DNA of 64,000 nt. Source: Sabellastarte sp. h YS-2021. Lineage: Eukaryota; Annelida; Polychaeta; Sabellida; Sabellidae. Within the stretch, counting starts at the first letter, position 1; each line of letters begins with the position of its first letter. The stretch is from the NCBI GenBank assembly GCA_964017235.1, contig OZ024933.1:95943432-96007431 (forward strand). The letters are read 5' to 3'. The notes beneath the pieces were generated by a model. That model had not been told where the DNA came from. It saw only the letters and a list, made by a program, of their open reading frames with translations, and did not search any database. Shown in pieces: positions 48,601-55,189 of this stretch. The position numbers were made by a program, and so were the translations under genes.

Positions 48601-49755
48601 CAGAAAATTTCTCTCACTCTATCCAAAAACTAAAGAACTGCCTAAACGACATTCAAAATTTCATGTTCGCAAATAAATTAAAACTTAACCCAGACAAAAC
48701 AGAGTTCATTCTCATAGGCTCGCGAAAAAATCGTAACCAACTCCTCCCTCATTTCCCTATCAATATTCTGGGAAATCAGGTCTCACCAGCACAAAGTGTC
48801 AGGAACCTCGGAGTGGTGTTCGACTCTAATTTCACTTTCTCAAACCACGTGTCACAGGTCATTAAGTCCACTAGAGTACAAGCGAGAGACCTCTACAGAA
48901 TTCGTCCCCTTCTAGACCTGAATACATCAGTGCTGTTAGCAAATGCTTTAGTTTGCAGCAGGCTGGACTACTGCAATTCACTCTTCTTATCGCTCACTGA
49001 TTTTGAATTAAGGAGATTGCAGCTAGTCCAAAACTCACTCTGCAGAGTTGTCACCCGTTCCTCTAAATTCTCTCACATTACCCCTCAACTAAAAAAAACT
49101 CCACTGGCTACCAGTTAGGTACAGGGTACAATTTAAAATTGGTCTTATTACATACAAAATGCTCACCCAGGGTCAACCAGTTTACCTAAGAGGTTTAATC
49201 CACTCCTACACCTCTTTTAGAAATACAAGGCGAAGTACCCCCAAACTCAAGTTCCTTCAAACCCCCACTTTTGATCGTAGAGTTCACAAATCAATTAAAC
49301 ACTTTTCTAATTCCTTCAGTCACTATGCCCCTGCCCTTTGGAACTCCTTCCCTCTCCATGTAAGAAATAGTCCCTCCGTTGCATCTTTTAGGAAGCACCT
49401 CAAAACTCACCTCTCCAGCTCTAGCTTCCCAACTTAGTCTTCCTTCCCTGCCGGTGACACCCACAATCCTGGATTACCGACCTTGAACACCCCTCGACTT
49501 CCATATGATAATGATTTTGTTTAATTAGCACACTGAGTTCCTCATTGTGGGGAAGATATTGTGCTTGCAAAGCAGTAGATTAGATTAGATTCTGAATATA
49601 ATGTTACATTCCATATACAATAACACAATTACCTGTACAGGCAGAAAGAAGTATTGTCATGTGTGATTTGATTTGTTTATGTTTGTACAGTACCGCTGAT
49701 CCGTCACATGACTGCAAGGATTCTCATCCCCACACCTTTCTCACCTCTACAGTGA
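15519..49755 (+). CDS. NIPSNAP: NIPSNAP1/2-type mitochondrial protein gene (spliced, first exon not found)
   Basis: Coding exons are 15519-15655, 16523-16568, 17412-17503, 18678-18748, 18968-19108, 28922-28953, one of three alternative 95-nt exons, 44801-44884 and 49691-49755. All junctions are AG/GT and all phases agree, giving about 253 residues plus a missing N-terminal targeting exon (human NIPSNAP1 is about 284 residues). The translation follows the family closely: the [11 protein letters not shown] region, [62 protein letters not shown] and the terminal SPLQ. NIPSNAP1/2 are matrix-associated proteins with two ferredoxin-like domains. In vertebrates they accumulate on depolarised mitochondria and recruit autophagy receptors. 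Introns reach nearly 10 kb and are packed with mobile elements. Confidence 0.95.
16523..16568 (+). CDS. NIPSNAP: NIPSNAP coding exon B (46 nt)
   Basis: The acceptor is TATATTTAG and the donor GTGAGT. It continues the Phe codon and encodes [14 protein letters not shown] plus two bases of Tyr, the counterpart of FHNVKPEYLDAY in vertebrates. This begins the first ferredoxin-like domain. Confidence 0.93.
17053..17195. repeat. 68-bp tandem duplication in intron
   Basis: The block CTTTGCAYCGGGGACATGCT, followed by TAAAATGTCC and GTTTGTTCATCATATCAAAG, occurs twice at a 68-bp period. It lies 200-350 bp upstream of exon C. Confidence 0.8.
17412..17503 (+). CDS. NIPSNAP: NIPSNAP coding exon C
   Basis: The acceptor is TGTTTTCAG and the donor GTAAGT. 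It completes Tyr and encodes [20 protein letters not shown], then [10 protein letters not shown]. This corresponds to the helix and the strand LVGNW..WYGEQDQA of vertebrate proteins. Confidence 0.93.
17899..18087. mobile_element. foldback MITE (near-perfect 190-bp hairpin) in NIPSNAP intron
   Basis: The sequence from AGAAACTGGT (17899) to ACCAGTTTCT (18087) reads as two long arms of about 80 bp. The inner part (GACCTCTATAAAAGGATGG against CCATCCTTTTATAGAGGTC) is exact and closes on a loop of about 20 bp near 18000. It lies between exons C and D, so the pre-mRNA would carry a long duplex. There is no open frame. Confidence 0.85.
18203..18219 (+). repeat. G17 homopolymer
   Basis: This is an uninterrupted run of 17 G on the + strand inside an intron, able in principle to form a G-quadruplex. 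Length may be unstable or misassembled. A C17-A19 run occurs in another intron at 29815-29850. Confidence 0.85.
18250..18378 (+). mobile_element. 3'-end fragment of the LINE family at 48120
   Basis: CACCCACAGCCCTGGATTA and the tail TTAGCACACTGAGTTCCCTG followed by GGGAAAGATATTG match the 3' UTR of the LINE at 48120-49590 (TTAGCACACTGAGTTCCTCA, GGGGAAGATATTG). Only the last 130 bp inserted, a severe 5' truncation. Confidence 0.7.
18678..18748 (+). CDS. NIPSNAP: NIPSNAP coding exon D
   Basis: The acceptor is GTTTGCAG and the donor GTAAGG. It completes an Ile codon and encodes [20 protein letters not shown], then TDK. It is homologous to [20 protein letters not shown] of vertebrates. Confidence 0.95.
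18968..19108 (+). CDS. NIPSNAP: NIPSNAP coding exon E
   Basis: The acceptor is TTTTCGCAG and the donor GTACTA. It is 47 whole codons: [37 protein letters not shown] and [10 protein letters not shown]. It spans the linker between the two ferredoxin-like domains and opens the second (IYELR-Y-LKPG is a family hallmark). The following intron of 9.8 kb houses two large minisatellite-bearing elements. Confidence 0.96.
20490..20521 (+). repeat. poly(T) tract
   Basis: A run of about 24 T in the large intron, likely an old retroposon tail on the minus strand or simple expansion. Confidence 0.6.
20695..20910 (+). mobile_element. SINE with LINE-derived 3' tail (family 3)
   Basis: The tRNA-like head has a B box, GGGTTTGATACCCAGCC. 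The 3' part reads GCATCTTAAAGTCTGTC and AGAGATTAAGCATTATAAAA, nearly the same as the 3' end of the LINE at 10760-12055 (GCATCTTAGAGTCTGTC, AGAGATTAAGCTCTATAAAA). A shared tail lets a SINE use the LINE's reverse transcriptase. Confidence 0.65.
20965..22573 (+). mobile_element. Helitron-like non-autonomous element, family I, copy A
   Basis: The left end TATGTCCACC is followed by a C/G hairpin (CCACCCCACTGGGGGGTGG). GGGGTGGACAT, the inverse of the left end, sits sub-terminally at 22485-22495. The palindrome ACACATGATAATGTGT is at 22497-22512, and the right end reads TTTCTAG followed by TT. Inside are two 155-bp units (TTTCCAGACATTTTA at about 21031 and 21188) and then the 169-bp array at 21370-22350. 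No protein is encoded; frames on both strands inside the array are by-products of the repeat. Family assignment as a Helentron/HINE-type element is inference. Confidence 0.7.
21370..22350 (+). repeat. 169-bp minisatellite array, copy A (about 6 monomers)
   Basis: Each monomer contains CGTGCGAGATAGAGCGATTT, GACCCACAGGGTATCTAAGG, AATTTTCCCCTCCCC and the box AAAATGGCGGCCATTTTGAA. One 86-bp partial unit occurs near 21550. Confidence 0.95.
22757..26588 (+). mobile_element. Helitron-like element, family I, copy B (nested in family II)
   Basis: It has the same left end, C/G hairpin and 155-bp leader units as copy A, and the same right end (GGTGGACATTACACATGATA, TTTCTAG). Its array at 23165-26350 is much longer, about 19 monomers. 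Insertion inside a family II element leaves host sequence on both sides in a T-rich site with no obvious target duplication, as expected for rolling-circle-type elements. Confidence 0.75.
23165..26350 (+). repeat. 169-bp minisatellite array, copy B (about 19 monomers, with higher-order repeats)
   Basis: The monomer is the same as in copy A. Blocks 23352-23690 and 23691-24029 repeat at 339 bp (two monomers). Blocks 24030-24705 and 24706-25381 repeat at 676 bp (four monomers), and the copies are nearly identical, including shared variants such as ATGGTGGCC. Confidence 0.9.
27353..28921. other. intron sequence, AT-rich
   Basis: Apart from the SINE fragment at 28611-28715, nothing is recognised. 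The segment before 28922 has the motif TCTTACAATT repeated at about 28735, 28820 and 28900. Confidence 0.4.
28611..28715 (-). mobile_element. tRNA-derived SINE fragment (family 2)
   Basis: The minus strand reads CACAGTAGCCAAGTGGGTTA (A box TAGCCAAGTGG), then CTGTTGGACAGGATGTTAAA. This is the same tail type as the copy at 14745-14850. Confidence 0.5.
28922..28953 (+). CDS. NIPSNAP: NIPSNAP coding exon F (32-nt small exon)
   Basis: The acceptor is TTTTTCAG and the donor GTGAGT. It encodes [10 protein letters not shown] plus TG, the first two bases of a Trp codon. This is an essentially invariant NIPSNAP segment ([12 protein letters not shown]). The split Trp codon is completed by the G at the start of each of the three alternative exons. 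Confidence 0.96.
29815..29850 (+). repeat. C17-A19 homopolymer junction
   Basis: A run of 17 C followed directly by about 19 A, in the intron upstream of the alternative exon cluster. A further poly(A) run lies at 30224-30243. Confidence 0.85.
31384..31478 (+). pseudogene. possible relic of the alternative NIPSNAP exon (weak)
   Basis: After TTTTTGCAGCAG, the same phase gives [11 protein letters not shown]. Against [10 protein letters not shown] of exon G1 this shows L, K and several conservative matches without a gap. It lies 110 bp upstream of G1, like the relic at 38417 (108 bp upstream of G3). No FSNIG or HH-W part is recognisable, so this could be chance. Confidence 0.2.
31494..31588 (+). 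CDS. NIPSNAP: NIPSNAP alternative exon G1 (95 nt)
   Basis: The acceptor is TTTCTGACAG and the donor GTGAGT. The first G completes Trp and the last G begins an Ala codon. It encodes [18 protein letters not shown], then [13 protein letters not shown]. It is homologous to the [31 protein letters not shown] segment of human NIPSNAP1. The N-terminal half is the most charged of the three versions, and it has DGN where the family usually has ELY. Confidence 0.95.
34490..34655. repeat. two degenerate 150-bp monomers related to the array at 55190
   Basis: CTCATTATTGGTCCTTTAGG and GTGCTTATTATTGGTCCCAGAGG with GTTTGCCATGTGAAA resemble the unit GTGCTTATAACTCGCTTATT / ATTGGTCCTAGAGGTTTGC of the array at 55190-56105. 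They are isolated in the intron, 200-350 bp upstream of a relic exon. Confidence 0.55.
34837..34931 (+). pseudogene. decayed copy of the NIPSNAP alternative exon
   Basis: It is preceded by TCTTTAAG like functional exon G2. Same-phase reading gives [18 protein letters not shown], aligning without gaps to [18 protein letters not shown] of G2: the start A-AMRI matches, and Gly plus an aromatic match at positions 16-17. The first base is A, so joining to exon F would give TGA instead of Trp, an in-frame TAA follows, and there is no HH-W segment or donor. It sits 179 bp upstream of G2. I infer a dead duplicate. A function as an unproductive decoy exon is possible but unsupported. Confidence 0.65.
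35016..35110 (+). CDS. NIPSNAP: NIPSNAP alternative exon G2 (95 nt)
   Basis: The acceptor is GCTGAATTTAAG (a weak pyrimidine tract close to the AG) and the donor GTAGGT. It encodes [18 protein letters not shown], then [13 protein letters not shown]. It has the same phases and length as G1 and G3. It keeps the canonical IGELY..HHLW wording and is therefore closest to the single exon of vertebrates. The weak polypyrimidine tract suggests that its use may need help. Confidence 0.95.
38417..38511 (+). pseudogene. probable decayed copy of the NIPSNAP alternative exon
   Basis: After CACTTACTAG, same-phase reading gives [16 protein letters not shown]. Aligned without gaps to [16 protein letters not shown] of G3, it shares K, HR and E and several conservative positions. 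At nucleotide level CACMGGAT and later CAG blocks match. The C-terminal half and a donor are absent. It starts 108 bp upstream of G3. Confidence 0.45.
38525..38619 (+). CDS. NIPSNAP: NIPSNAP alternative exon G3 (95 nt)
   Basis: The acceptor is TTACCCACTAACCAG and the donor GTACTG. It encodes [18 protein letters not shown], then [13 protein letters not shown]. It has the same phases and length as G1 and G2. FFSQIGE matches the vertebrate wording, while the preceding helix (THRMASQ) differs from both other versions. Confidence 0.95.
38620..39413. other. intron sequence, nothing recognised
   Basis: AT-rich, with no exon-like segment or repeat unit that I can support. The introns at 31589-34489 and 35111-38416 are similarly plain. 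Confidence 0.35.
39414..40277 (+). mobile_element. Helitron-like element, family II, copy 2 (short, divergent)
   Basis: It begins TTAAGTGTCCCGCGAGGGA and shares GCGGATTCT-TTCA-ATTTGG-AGGTGTATGCAGTAGCC and TTTCAACCAATCAGAGAAGT with the other family II copies. It has two monomers with TTTTGGCGGCCATCTTGAA, sub-terminal GGGACACTTTGTTTTTG, and the end ACTCTAG before TT. It contains no large array. Confidence 0.7.
40278..41633. other. intron sequence, unassigned
   Basis: No coding segment recognised. The part from 41040 to 41480 has a higher CpG content and a different texture from its surroundings, and may be an old unrelated insertion. Confidence 0.3.
41634..44645 (+). mobile_element. Helitron-like element, family I, copy C
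   Basis: The left end TATGTCCACCCCCCTGGGGG forms the same hairpin. The leader region is nearly identical to copy B, with a short deletion near 41980. The array is at 42050-44420, with right-end sequence GGGTGGACATTACACATGAT and TTTCTAG before TT. The element ends only 155 bp before the acceptor of exon H. Confidence 0.75.
42050..44420 (+). repeat. 169-bp minisatellite array, copy C (about 14 monomers)
   Basis: The monomer is the same as in copies A and B. Several units are shortened (for example near 42170 and 43010). The last unit, TTTGCCAAAAATAGAAAAAC, is shared with the last unit of copy A, which suggests that array ends are conserved while the middle expands and contracts. Confidence 0.92.
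44801..44884 (+). CDS. NIPSNAP: NIPSNAP coding exon H
   Basis: The acceptor is CACTGTTTCAG and the donor GTACAT. It completes Ala from the preceding alternative exon and encodes [20 protein letters not shown], then DECVAYT, matching [21 protein letters not shown] of vertebrates. If no G exon is used, the junction with exon F reads TGC ATA TGA and terminates. Confidence 0.96.
46000..46770 (+). repeat. 170-bp minisatellite, family II version
   Basis: Monomers contain CCGTGCTAGATAGAGCGATT, GACCCACAGGGTATCTCTGC, AGAGTAGCCATGCCAATTTT and AAAATGGCGGCCATTTTGAA. They are clearly homologous to the family I monomer but with consistent differences. Confidence 0.9.
46785..47730 (+). repeat. 133-bp minisatellite, about 7 copies
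   Basis: The unit is GAGCTTTCACATGGTGAAGT, TTCAGACCCATAGCTAATTA, CTCACCTACTCAAAATGAGT, AAATG-GAATTATCTCTAAAA and CAATTTTTCTCAAATAACTC. It lacks the ATGGCGGCC box and is unrelated to the neighbouring array. Confidence 0.92.
48120..49590 (+). mobile_element. CR1/L2-like LINE, 5'-truncated, one major frameshift
   Basis: An RT frame runs from about 48129 to 49118: [71 protein letters not shown], then [16 protein letters not shown] frameshift at an A-run near 49090-49100 moves the C-terminal part to the next frame ([19 protein letters not shown] to [11 protein letters not shown], stop 49435-49437). The 3' UTR has TTAGCACACTGAGTTCCTCA and ends in a TAGATTAGATTAGATT repeat. It is inserted in the last NIPSNAP intron, on the same strand as the gene, and is the youngest-looking LINE here. 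Confidence 0.9.
49691..49755 (+). CDS. NIPSNAP: NIPSNAP terminal coding exon
   Basis: The acceptor is TGTTTGTACAG. It completes Val and encodes [20 protein letters not shown], followed by TGA at 49753-49755. The family C-terminus is [21 protein letters not shown], so the stop is at the conserved place. Confidence 0.96.
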
Positions 49756-51990
49756 TACTGCTGACGTCTTCTCAACTGTACTAAGTGGGCCACTCACACG
49801 GAAAACTGTTCATGTGTACTGACTCTAGACAAACAAGTTTATAATGAGTCTCTGTATTGTGCAACAACAATATGTTCCCCCCATAAAAAAAGTTTCAGTA
49901 GAAAATACATTGCCCCGATATGTTGGATGACTATGTTTGCATAATAGTAGAAGAAAAATTATAGAAAACTGCAATTTGCGAGAGGCAAAGTTTACATATT
50001 AGATGTTCCTCTGCTTTTACTTGTTAAAAGTTTTATTGCGCAAGTTATCTGTCAATATAAAAATATTTTTAGTTGTATAATCTGGTTAAAGAATCCTTAT
50101 ACCAAATGTGTAAATTGCAGCCTGTCTGTGTGTCATTTACTTGTAAGAGAAACTTTTTCTTTTTGATGGTGAACAAAAGTGATCATTATAGACAGATTAT
50201 AAACATATACTATCTATTTATCTTTGCTTCTAGTACTTTAATACTAGTTTGTCAACCTTCTGGCTCAGTTAAAGGCATTATTTAAATTGCAAAATAGGTC
50301 ACTTTAAATTTGTAGGTTTTATAGTCAACTCAGCCTATATACAAACTCGGCCCCCAAAAAACACTGCCCCTCAATCAGCACTCTACCCTGCCCTGATACA
50401 AACTCGGCCCCTATGTTGCAATTGTGGTCGAGTTTTCTGATTTGTAGCAACATATTTTTTTAATCACTTGCTGCATGATGGTTAAAACAAATAACTGAGA
50501 TAGGGCTGCAGTGTTTGTCATTCATTGGCAAGAAAGACAGTGATAATACAAACTTCTAATATTATTGCGCTACAACTGCTAACCATCTGTGACTCAGTGC
50601 TAGTGTGGCATGTTAGTTAAGATTCAGTAATTTGGGGCTCTCTGCATTTGTATATGTGTTTATAGATCAGAAACCCAATGTTTCCTTTATTTTGTTCAGA
50701 GGTTATAAATACATGTTTACCCCATATAAAGAAAAATGAGATATATTAAACCAAATTCATGGGTGTTGTAGTCTAAATGAACATCAGTCATTATTAAGCC
50801 TACATTATTGACCAAAAACCGCTGCTAAAACTTCTTCATGGTTTTAATATTTCTACCACAATAAACAAAAGCCAGAATAATGGTAAACTGTGCAAGTCAC
50901 TGATTCACTACTTTTAAAAAGTTAATAATCAGACTTTCTTATAAAAGACCTTTATTCATTGGAATTAACAGTGTGATCAGGAATCCTGGTTCAGTGAAAC
51001 TCTCTGGTCAAAGGACGTTTATTTATTGGAATTTTAAAAGGACCCTTATTTTATTGGAATTAACAGTGTGATCAGGAATCCTGGTTCAGTGGAACTAATT
51101 TTTGAGATTTGACTCGAAAATTCAACTGTACATAACGGAGAAATGTTTATTGTGTGAGTGATAAGTATAATCTAGTGGGTGTTGACTAAGTGTGCTTGTT
51201 ATGGTGGTAGAGAGGTGTGATGTATATCTCTACACCACTCTACACTGGGTTATTGCTTCCATTTTGTTTTTTTTGTTTGTTTTTTCAAATACAAGTTAAA
51301 CATGTTTATAAGAATTATTACTGAAGCTATTCATTAAGAAAAGCACAAAAGAGTACTTACTGTTTTACATAGAGTATTAGTCATGGCACAGTTAATTGAA
51401 AGAATTGTATAATAAATGCAACAGGTGCTCTCATTGATTATCTAAACTCGTTAATAATCATGGTGAAAAAATTGTCTGCAGTATTAACTTTAGTGACATG
51501 ACTGATGTCAGATGATGTATTGTTTTATCACCAAAATATTTTAGTGGTACTTTCACCAGTACAGTAAGCAATTATCATGGTAAAGTTTTTAACTTCACCA
51601 GTTCTATGTGACCATATAACAGAAAGGTTTTTCGAGGCTATTAACACAAATTTCTGTATAAACTGTAGAAGGTTTATTTGAGAAGATTCTACATGTGCTG
51701 TATTATGTTCTATGAACATGGCATTGTTAATTAAACAAGATTGTAAAGATTATGACACCAAATATTGTGAAGACAAAACAAAAGAATTCAGTGTAAAAAC
51801 ATTGAAATATAAAGTTCAGTTTGAAAGTTTGAAGTATGTTCAGGTGTGCTAGTTATCAACAAAGTAATTATAATAACTAGCAACATTTTGACAATCTAGT
51901 AGAGTGAAAATTAGAGTTATTTAAACTTATTTTTGTCCATGTGTTATTCTATGAAGAAATTGACAACCAAAACAATAAACATTGAAGATT
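49756..51990 (+). other. candidate NIPSNAP 3' UTR and poly(A) signals
   Basis: AT-rich, without repeats at its start. AATAAA occurs at 51411-51416 and 51974-51979, and the true cleavage site is not known. A partial 95-bp-period duplication (GGAATTAACAGTGTGATCAG at 50961 and 51056) lies inside it. Near 50325-50440, phrases such as ACAAACTCGGCCCC suggest an old repeat also seen at 59720 and 60110, so the transcript may end earlier. Confidence 0.4.
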
Positions 51991-52273
51991 TACAGTTGAA
52001 TTCCCTGTTGTTATGTTTCTCTTCTGCTTGTCTTTTAGGGAGTGAAAATTTGTACTGCTATGATATAAAAAAAATAGAAAGTACAAATGTAGTGTTATAC
52101 ACTGCAAACTGATTTGATATGGTCAAATATGAGCCCTTTAAACTTAAGACGTGAAAAAGATTTGTTTCAATTGGTCCAAAAATAAGATGTGTTAATTTCA
52201 AGTGCAGTCTTATGGTATAAACTAGTGATGCCTACCAATTTGTATAAATTTAAAGAATTGTTTAAAATAAAAT

Positions 52274-52515
52274 CGGGCCAAAGTGGTGCAGTGGTAACAC
52301 ACTCGCCTCCCCCTCTGAGATCACATTTCAAATCCTTGCCCAAGCTCAAGTGCAAAAGGCTGGTAGTTGCTTGCCATTGGTCTGCAGTTTACAGTACAGA
52401 ACCTACACCAACTCTATGTATTGGTTTCCTTTGCCCTTCTAACTACACCTCACAGTATAACCAAGGCACTACAAAGGTACTAGGTGTGACTTAAAACAGT
52501 AAATAAATAAATGTT
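52274..52515 (+). mobile_element. tRNA-derived SINE (family 1), older copy
   Basis: It begins GGGCCAAAGTGGTGCAGTGG and has the shared body GGCTGGTAGTTGCTTGCCAT and CAGTTTACAGTACAGAACCT. The tail is eroded (GTGACTTAAAACAGTAAATA). No clear target-site duplication is visible, consistent with greater age. Confidence 0.8.
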
Positions 52516-52649
52516 AAGTAAATTGAAAAAAATCTCATCTGGTATCATTGTTTGTGCCGAAAGCAAGTTACATTGATTGCCACTTTATCTTGTGTCCTGT
52601 ACTTGACTGAATTCATTGAATTCAATTTGGACCATAATAATATACTTTA

Positions 52650-53710
52650 GTTTTCACCTCACAGCTCTTAAGGGCTGTGTGGATATTGTTTTTACCCATG
52701 GTGTCCGGATGGGTGATGGCAAAAAGTTTGTCCGGCCATTGGTTGGGGGTGTAGGTGTGAAACATCATGGTATGACCTTCATTTGACCTTGCCATAGTGA
52801 CCTTGAGTTTGAAAATCTTGTCTGGCCTTAGTCTCGGTAACCATTAGGTGTAGGGAATTGATACTTGGTAGGGACATTGGCTAGGGGTGTAACTGTGCAA
52901 CATCATGGTGTGACCTTGATTTGACCTTACCGTTGTGACCTTGACCTTTAAAATCTTGTCCAGGCTATATCACAGAAACCGTAAGGTATAAAGTTAATAG
53001 TTGGTAAGGACATTGGTTAGAGTGTGTAGGTGTGCAGCATCATGGTGGAACCTTTATTTGACCTTGCTGTAGTGACCTTGACCTTGAAAATTTTGTCTGA
53101 GCCATATCTCAGAAACTGTAAGGCGTAGGTAGCTGATTTTTTTATTATCCGCCACGCAATGTATTTGACCCGTATATGGGGATATACGGAGCGGGATGTA
53201 TTTTTTTTGTATACACCGGCGCCCTGGTACCATGGATTATAAGCGTTAATAACTTCTGGTTTTCCAACAATATCTCGGAAACTATGCTACCTATAGATAT
53301 GTATAATATATCATTAGAAAGGTCATTTTACAGCGATTCTGATCGTGTGAGTTGCATAAAAATCCATGCAGAAATGAAGGCCCTATTGCAAGTTAAAGTT
53401 TTATCTTTTTATATTCACTGGTGCCTGTGGTTTTTGACAGCCTATTCACATTCTCTGATTAAATATTCGTATTATTTCACCCATAAATCGTACAAAATGG
53501 TGGATAATAAAAGTAAAACACCCCTCATCAGACATATACGGAAAAAATATATCACTCATGAAGATTAACAATATAATACTCGTGGTACGCACTCGTATAA
53601 TATTGTTATCTTCATTCGTGATATATTTTTTCTGTATATGTCATTCGGGAAGTTTTCCTATTGGATGGGTCATTGGTTGGGAAGTGTAGGTATGCTAAAT
53701 CATGGTGTAA
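52650..53710 (+). mobile_element. minisatellite-bearing element, family IV candidate, with an internal insertion
   Basis: It starts with a hairpin-like CACAGCTCTTAAGGGCTGTG. Monomers of about 138 bp follow (CATCATGGTRTGACCTTGAT, TTGACCTTGACCTT, CAGAAACCGTAAGGT at about 52765, 52900 and 53040). A segment of about 0.5 kb (roughly 53140-53665) interrupts the fourth monomer. The right end is not defined because another element follows at 53801. Confidence 0.5.
53140..53665. mobile_element. hairpin-ended insertion within the 138-bp array
   Basis: The insertion has CCGTATATGGGGATATACGG, a perfect 8-bp hairpin, near its left end (53171-53190). Near its right end it has a 50-bp imperfect inverted repeat, 53533-53582 against 53592-53640. 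A 130-codon open frame at 53176-53568 has no recognisable domain and is probably fortuitous. Confidence 0.5.
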
Positions 53711-54284
53711 CGTTTAACCTTGGCTCTGCCAAAGTGTGTTCACCTGCCACAGAGAAATATTTCTCTTGTAGCAGATAAATGGATTTCTGTAACTTATTAT
53801 TGTATCCCTGGACGAAAGTCGGGGATACTTAGGATTCAGTACGGTCACGCCGCCGCAGAGATTTCCTTTTGAACGCAATAACTTAAAAAATATTTTAGTT
53901 AGACCTTTCAAATTTGGTATGTGGGTATATATGGGCAATGGCACAAACCCTATTGTTTTGTGACCTTGACCTTCAATTTCATGGTCACTGGTGGCCTCTT
54001 AAAGGTCAGATTTTGGCCATTTTTTCACATTTTGGCCCAGTTCTCATATAGAGAAAGTTAGATCATCCTATGGCTGGTATATATAATACATATATATGTC
54101 CTCTGTAAGCATGCAGAAATTTGACCTTGAGTCTCTTCATTGAAGGTCATCCACAGACCTCCAAAGTACCTTACCGAGGCCATTTTTGGCCTTTTTGGAG
54201 ATATTTTCACGATTAATGTTGACTATATTACATGGAAACTATTGAAAATGGCTTTGGAGGTTGAGTACATGATGGAGTACCAGG

Positions 54285-54575
54285 ATCCAGGCTTACTGCT
54301 TACAGAGAAAATCTGCTGATTCCACAGTTCTGGACGGGAAGAAGGCAGTTGTATCATATAAGCCTACCCCTGCTGAGACATAGTCTAATTTGCCCAGTTC
54401 TGCCAGCTCCTGTGAGTTTTCGCAGAACTGTGGAGACACCAGGAACCGGTTACAGAGCATTGCTTCACCTATAACTGGTTAGGCCCTGGTACTGGGCAGG
54501 TCCACAGGACTGGCTAACAGACCAGCAGAAGCCTTTTAAGGGTCCAAGTGGCCGTCTTAGACCAACCAGTTATTT
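54285..54575. other. GC-rich segment of unknown origin inside the family III element
   Basis: It has a higher GC content and lower repetitiveness than its surroundings, and lies between two copies of a duplicated block. It contains an exact 12-bp inverted pair, TCCACAGTTCTG (54321) and CAGAACTGTGGA (54423). No protein domain was recognised in any frame. It could be captured host sequence or a separate insertion. Confidence 0.4.
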
Positions 54576-55189
54576 CAAGGTCACTGGTAGCCTCTTAAAG
54601 GTCAGATTTTGGCCTTTTTTGACATTTTGGCCCAGTTCTCATATACAGAAAGTTAGATCATCCTATGGCACGTATATATAATACATACATATGTCCTCTG
54701 TAAGCATGCAGAAATTTGACTGAGGCCATTTTTTGCCCTTTTTGGAGATATTTTCATGGCTTTGGAGGTTGAATACATGATGGAGTACCAGCATCAAGTT
54801 TGATGACCTTGGCTATTGTTTTCAAGGTCACCTGAGGCCTGCTAAAATGACTCAAAATGGTACGGTAGACTGTGAGGCCATATACCTCCTTTATTATTGG
54901 CTGTTACCGCTCTAACAAAAAAAAAATATTATACCTAGCCTTCTCAAATTTGTAAGATATATTCATAACCATAAAATCTTCCCTGGGAATATTTTTGGCC
55001 TCATTTTCAAAAACAAGATGGCCGCCAGGGACGTTTATTCGACTTAAATCAAGGACTTTTGTTTGCCCTCTAGAGCAAAGGGTATTATAGTTAGAGATCT
55101 CAAATTCGCAGAATATGTTCCGCATTACAAAATCTTGACTGGAAATATTTTTGGCCTCATTTTGAAAACCAAGATGGCCGCCACGGGTG

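Noticed and set aside
53176-53568. 130-codon open frame with hydrophobic stretches
   Set aside because: It lies entirely within a hairpin-ended insertion in a minisatellite, with no recognisable domain and no upstream gene context.
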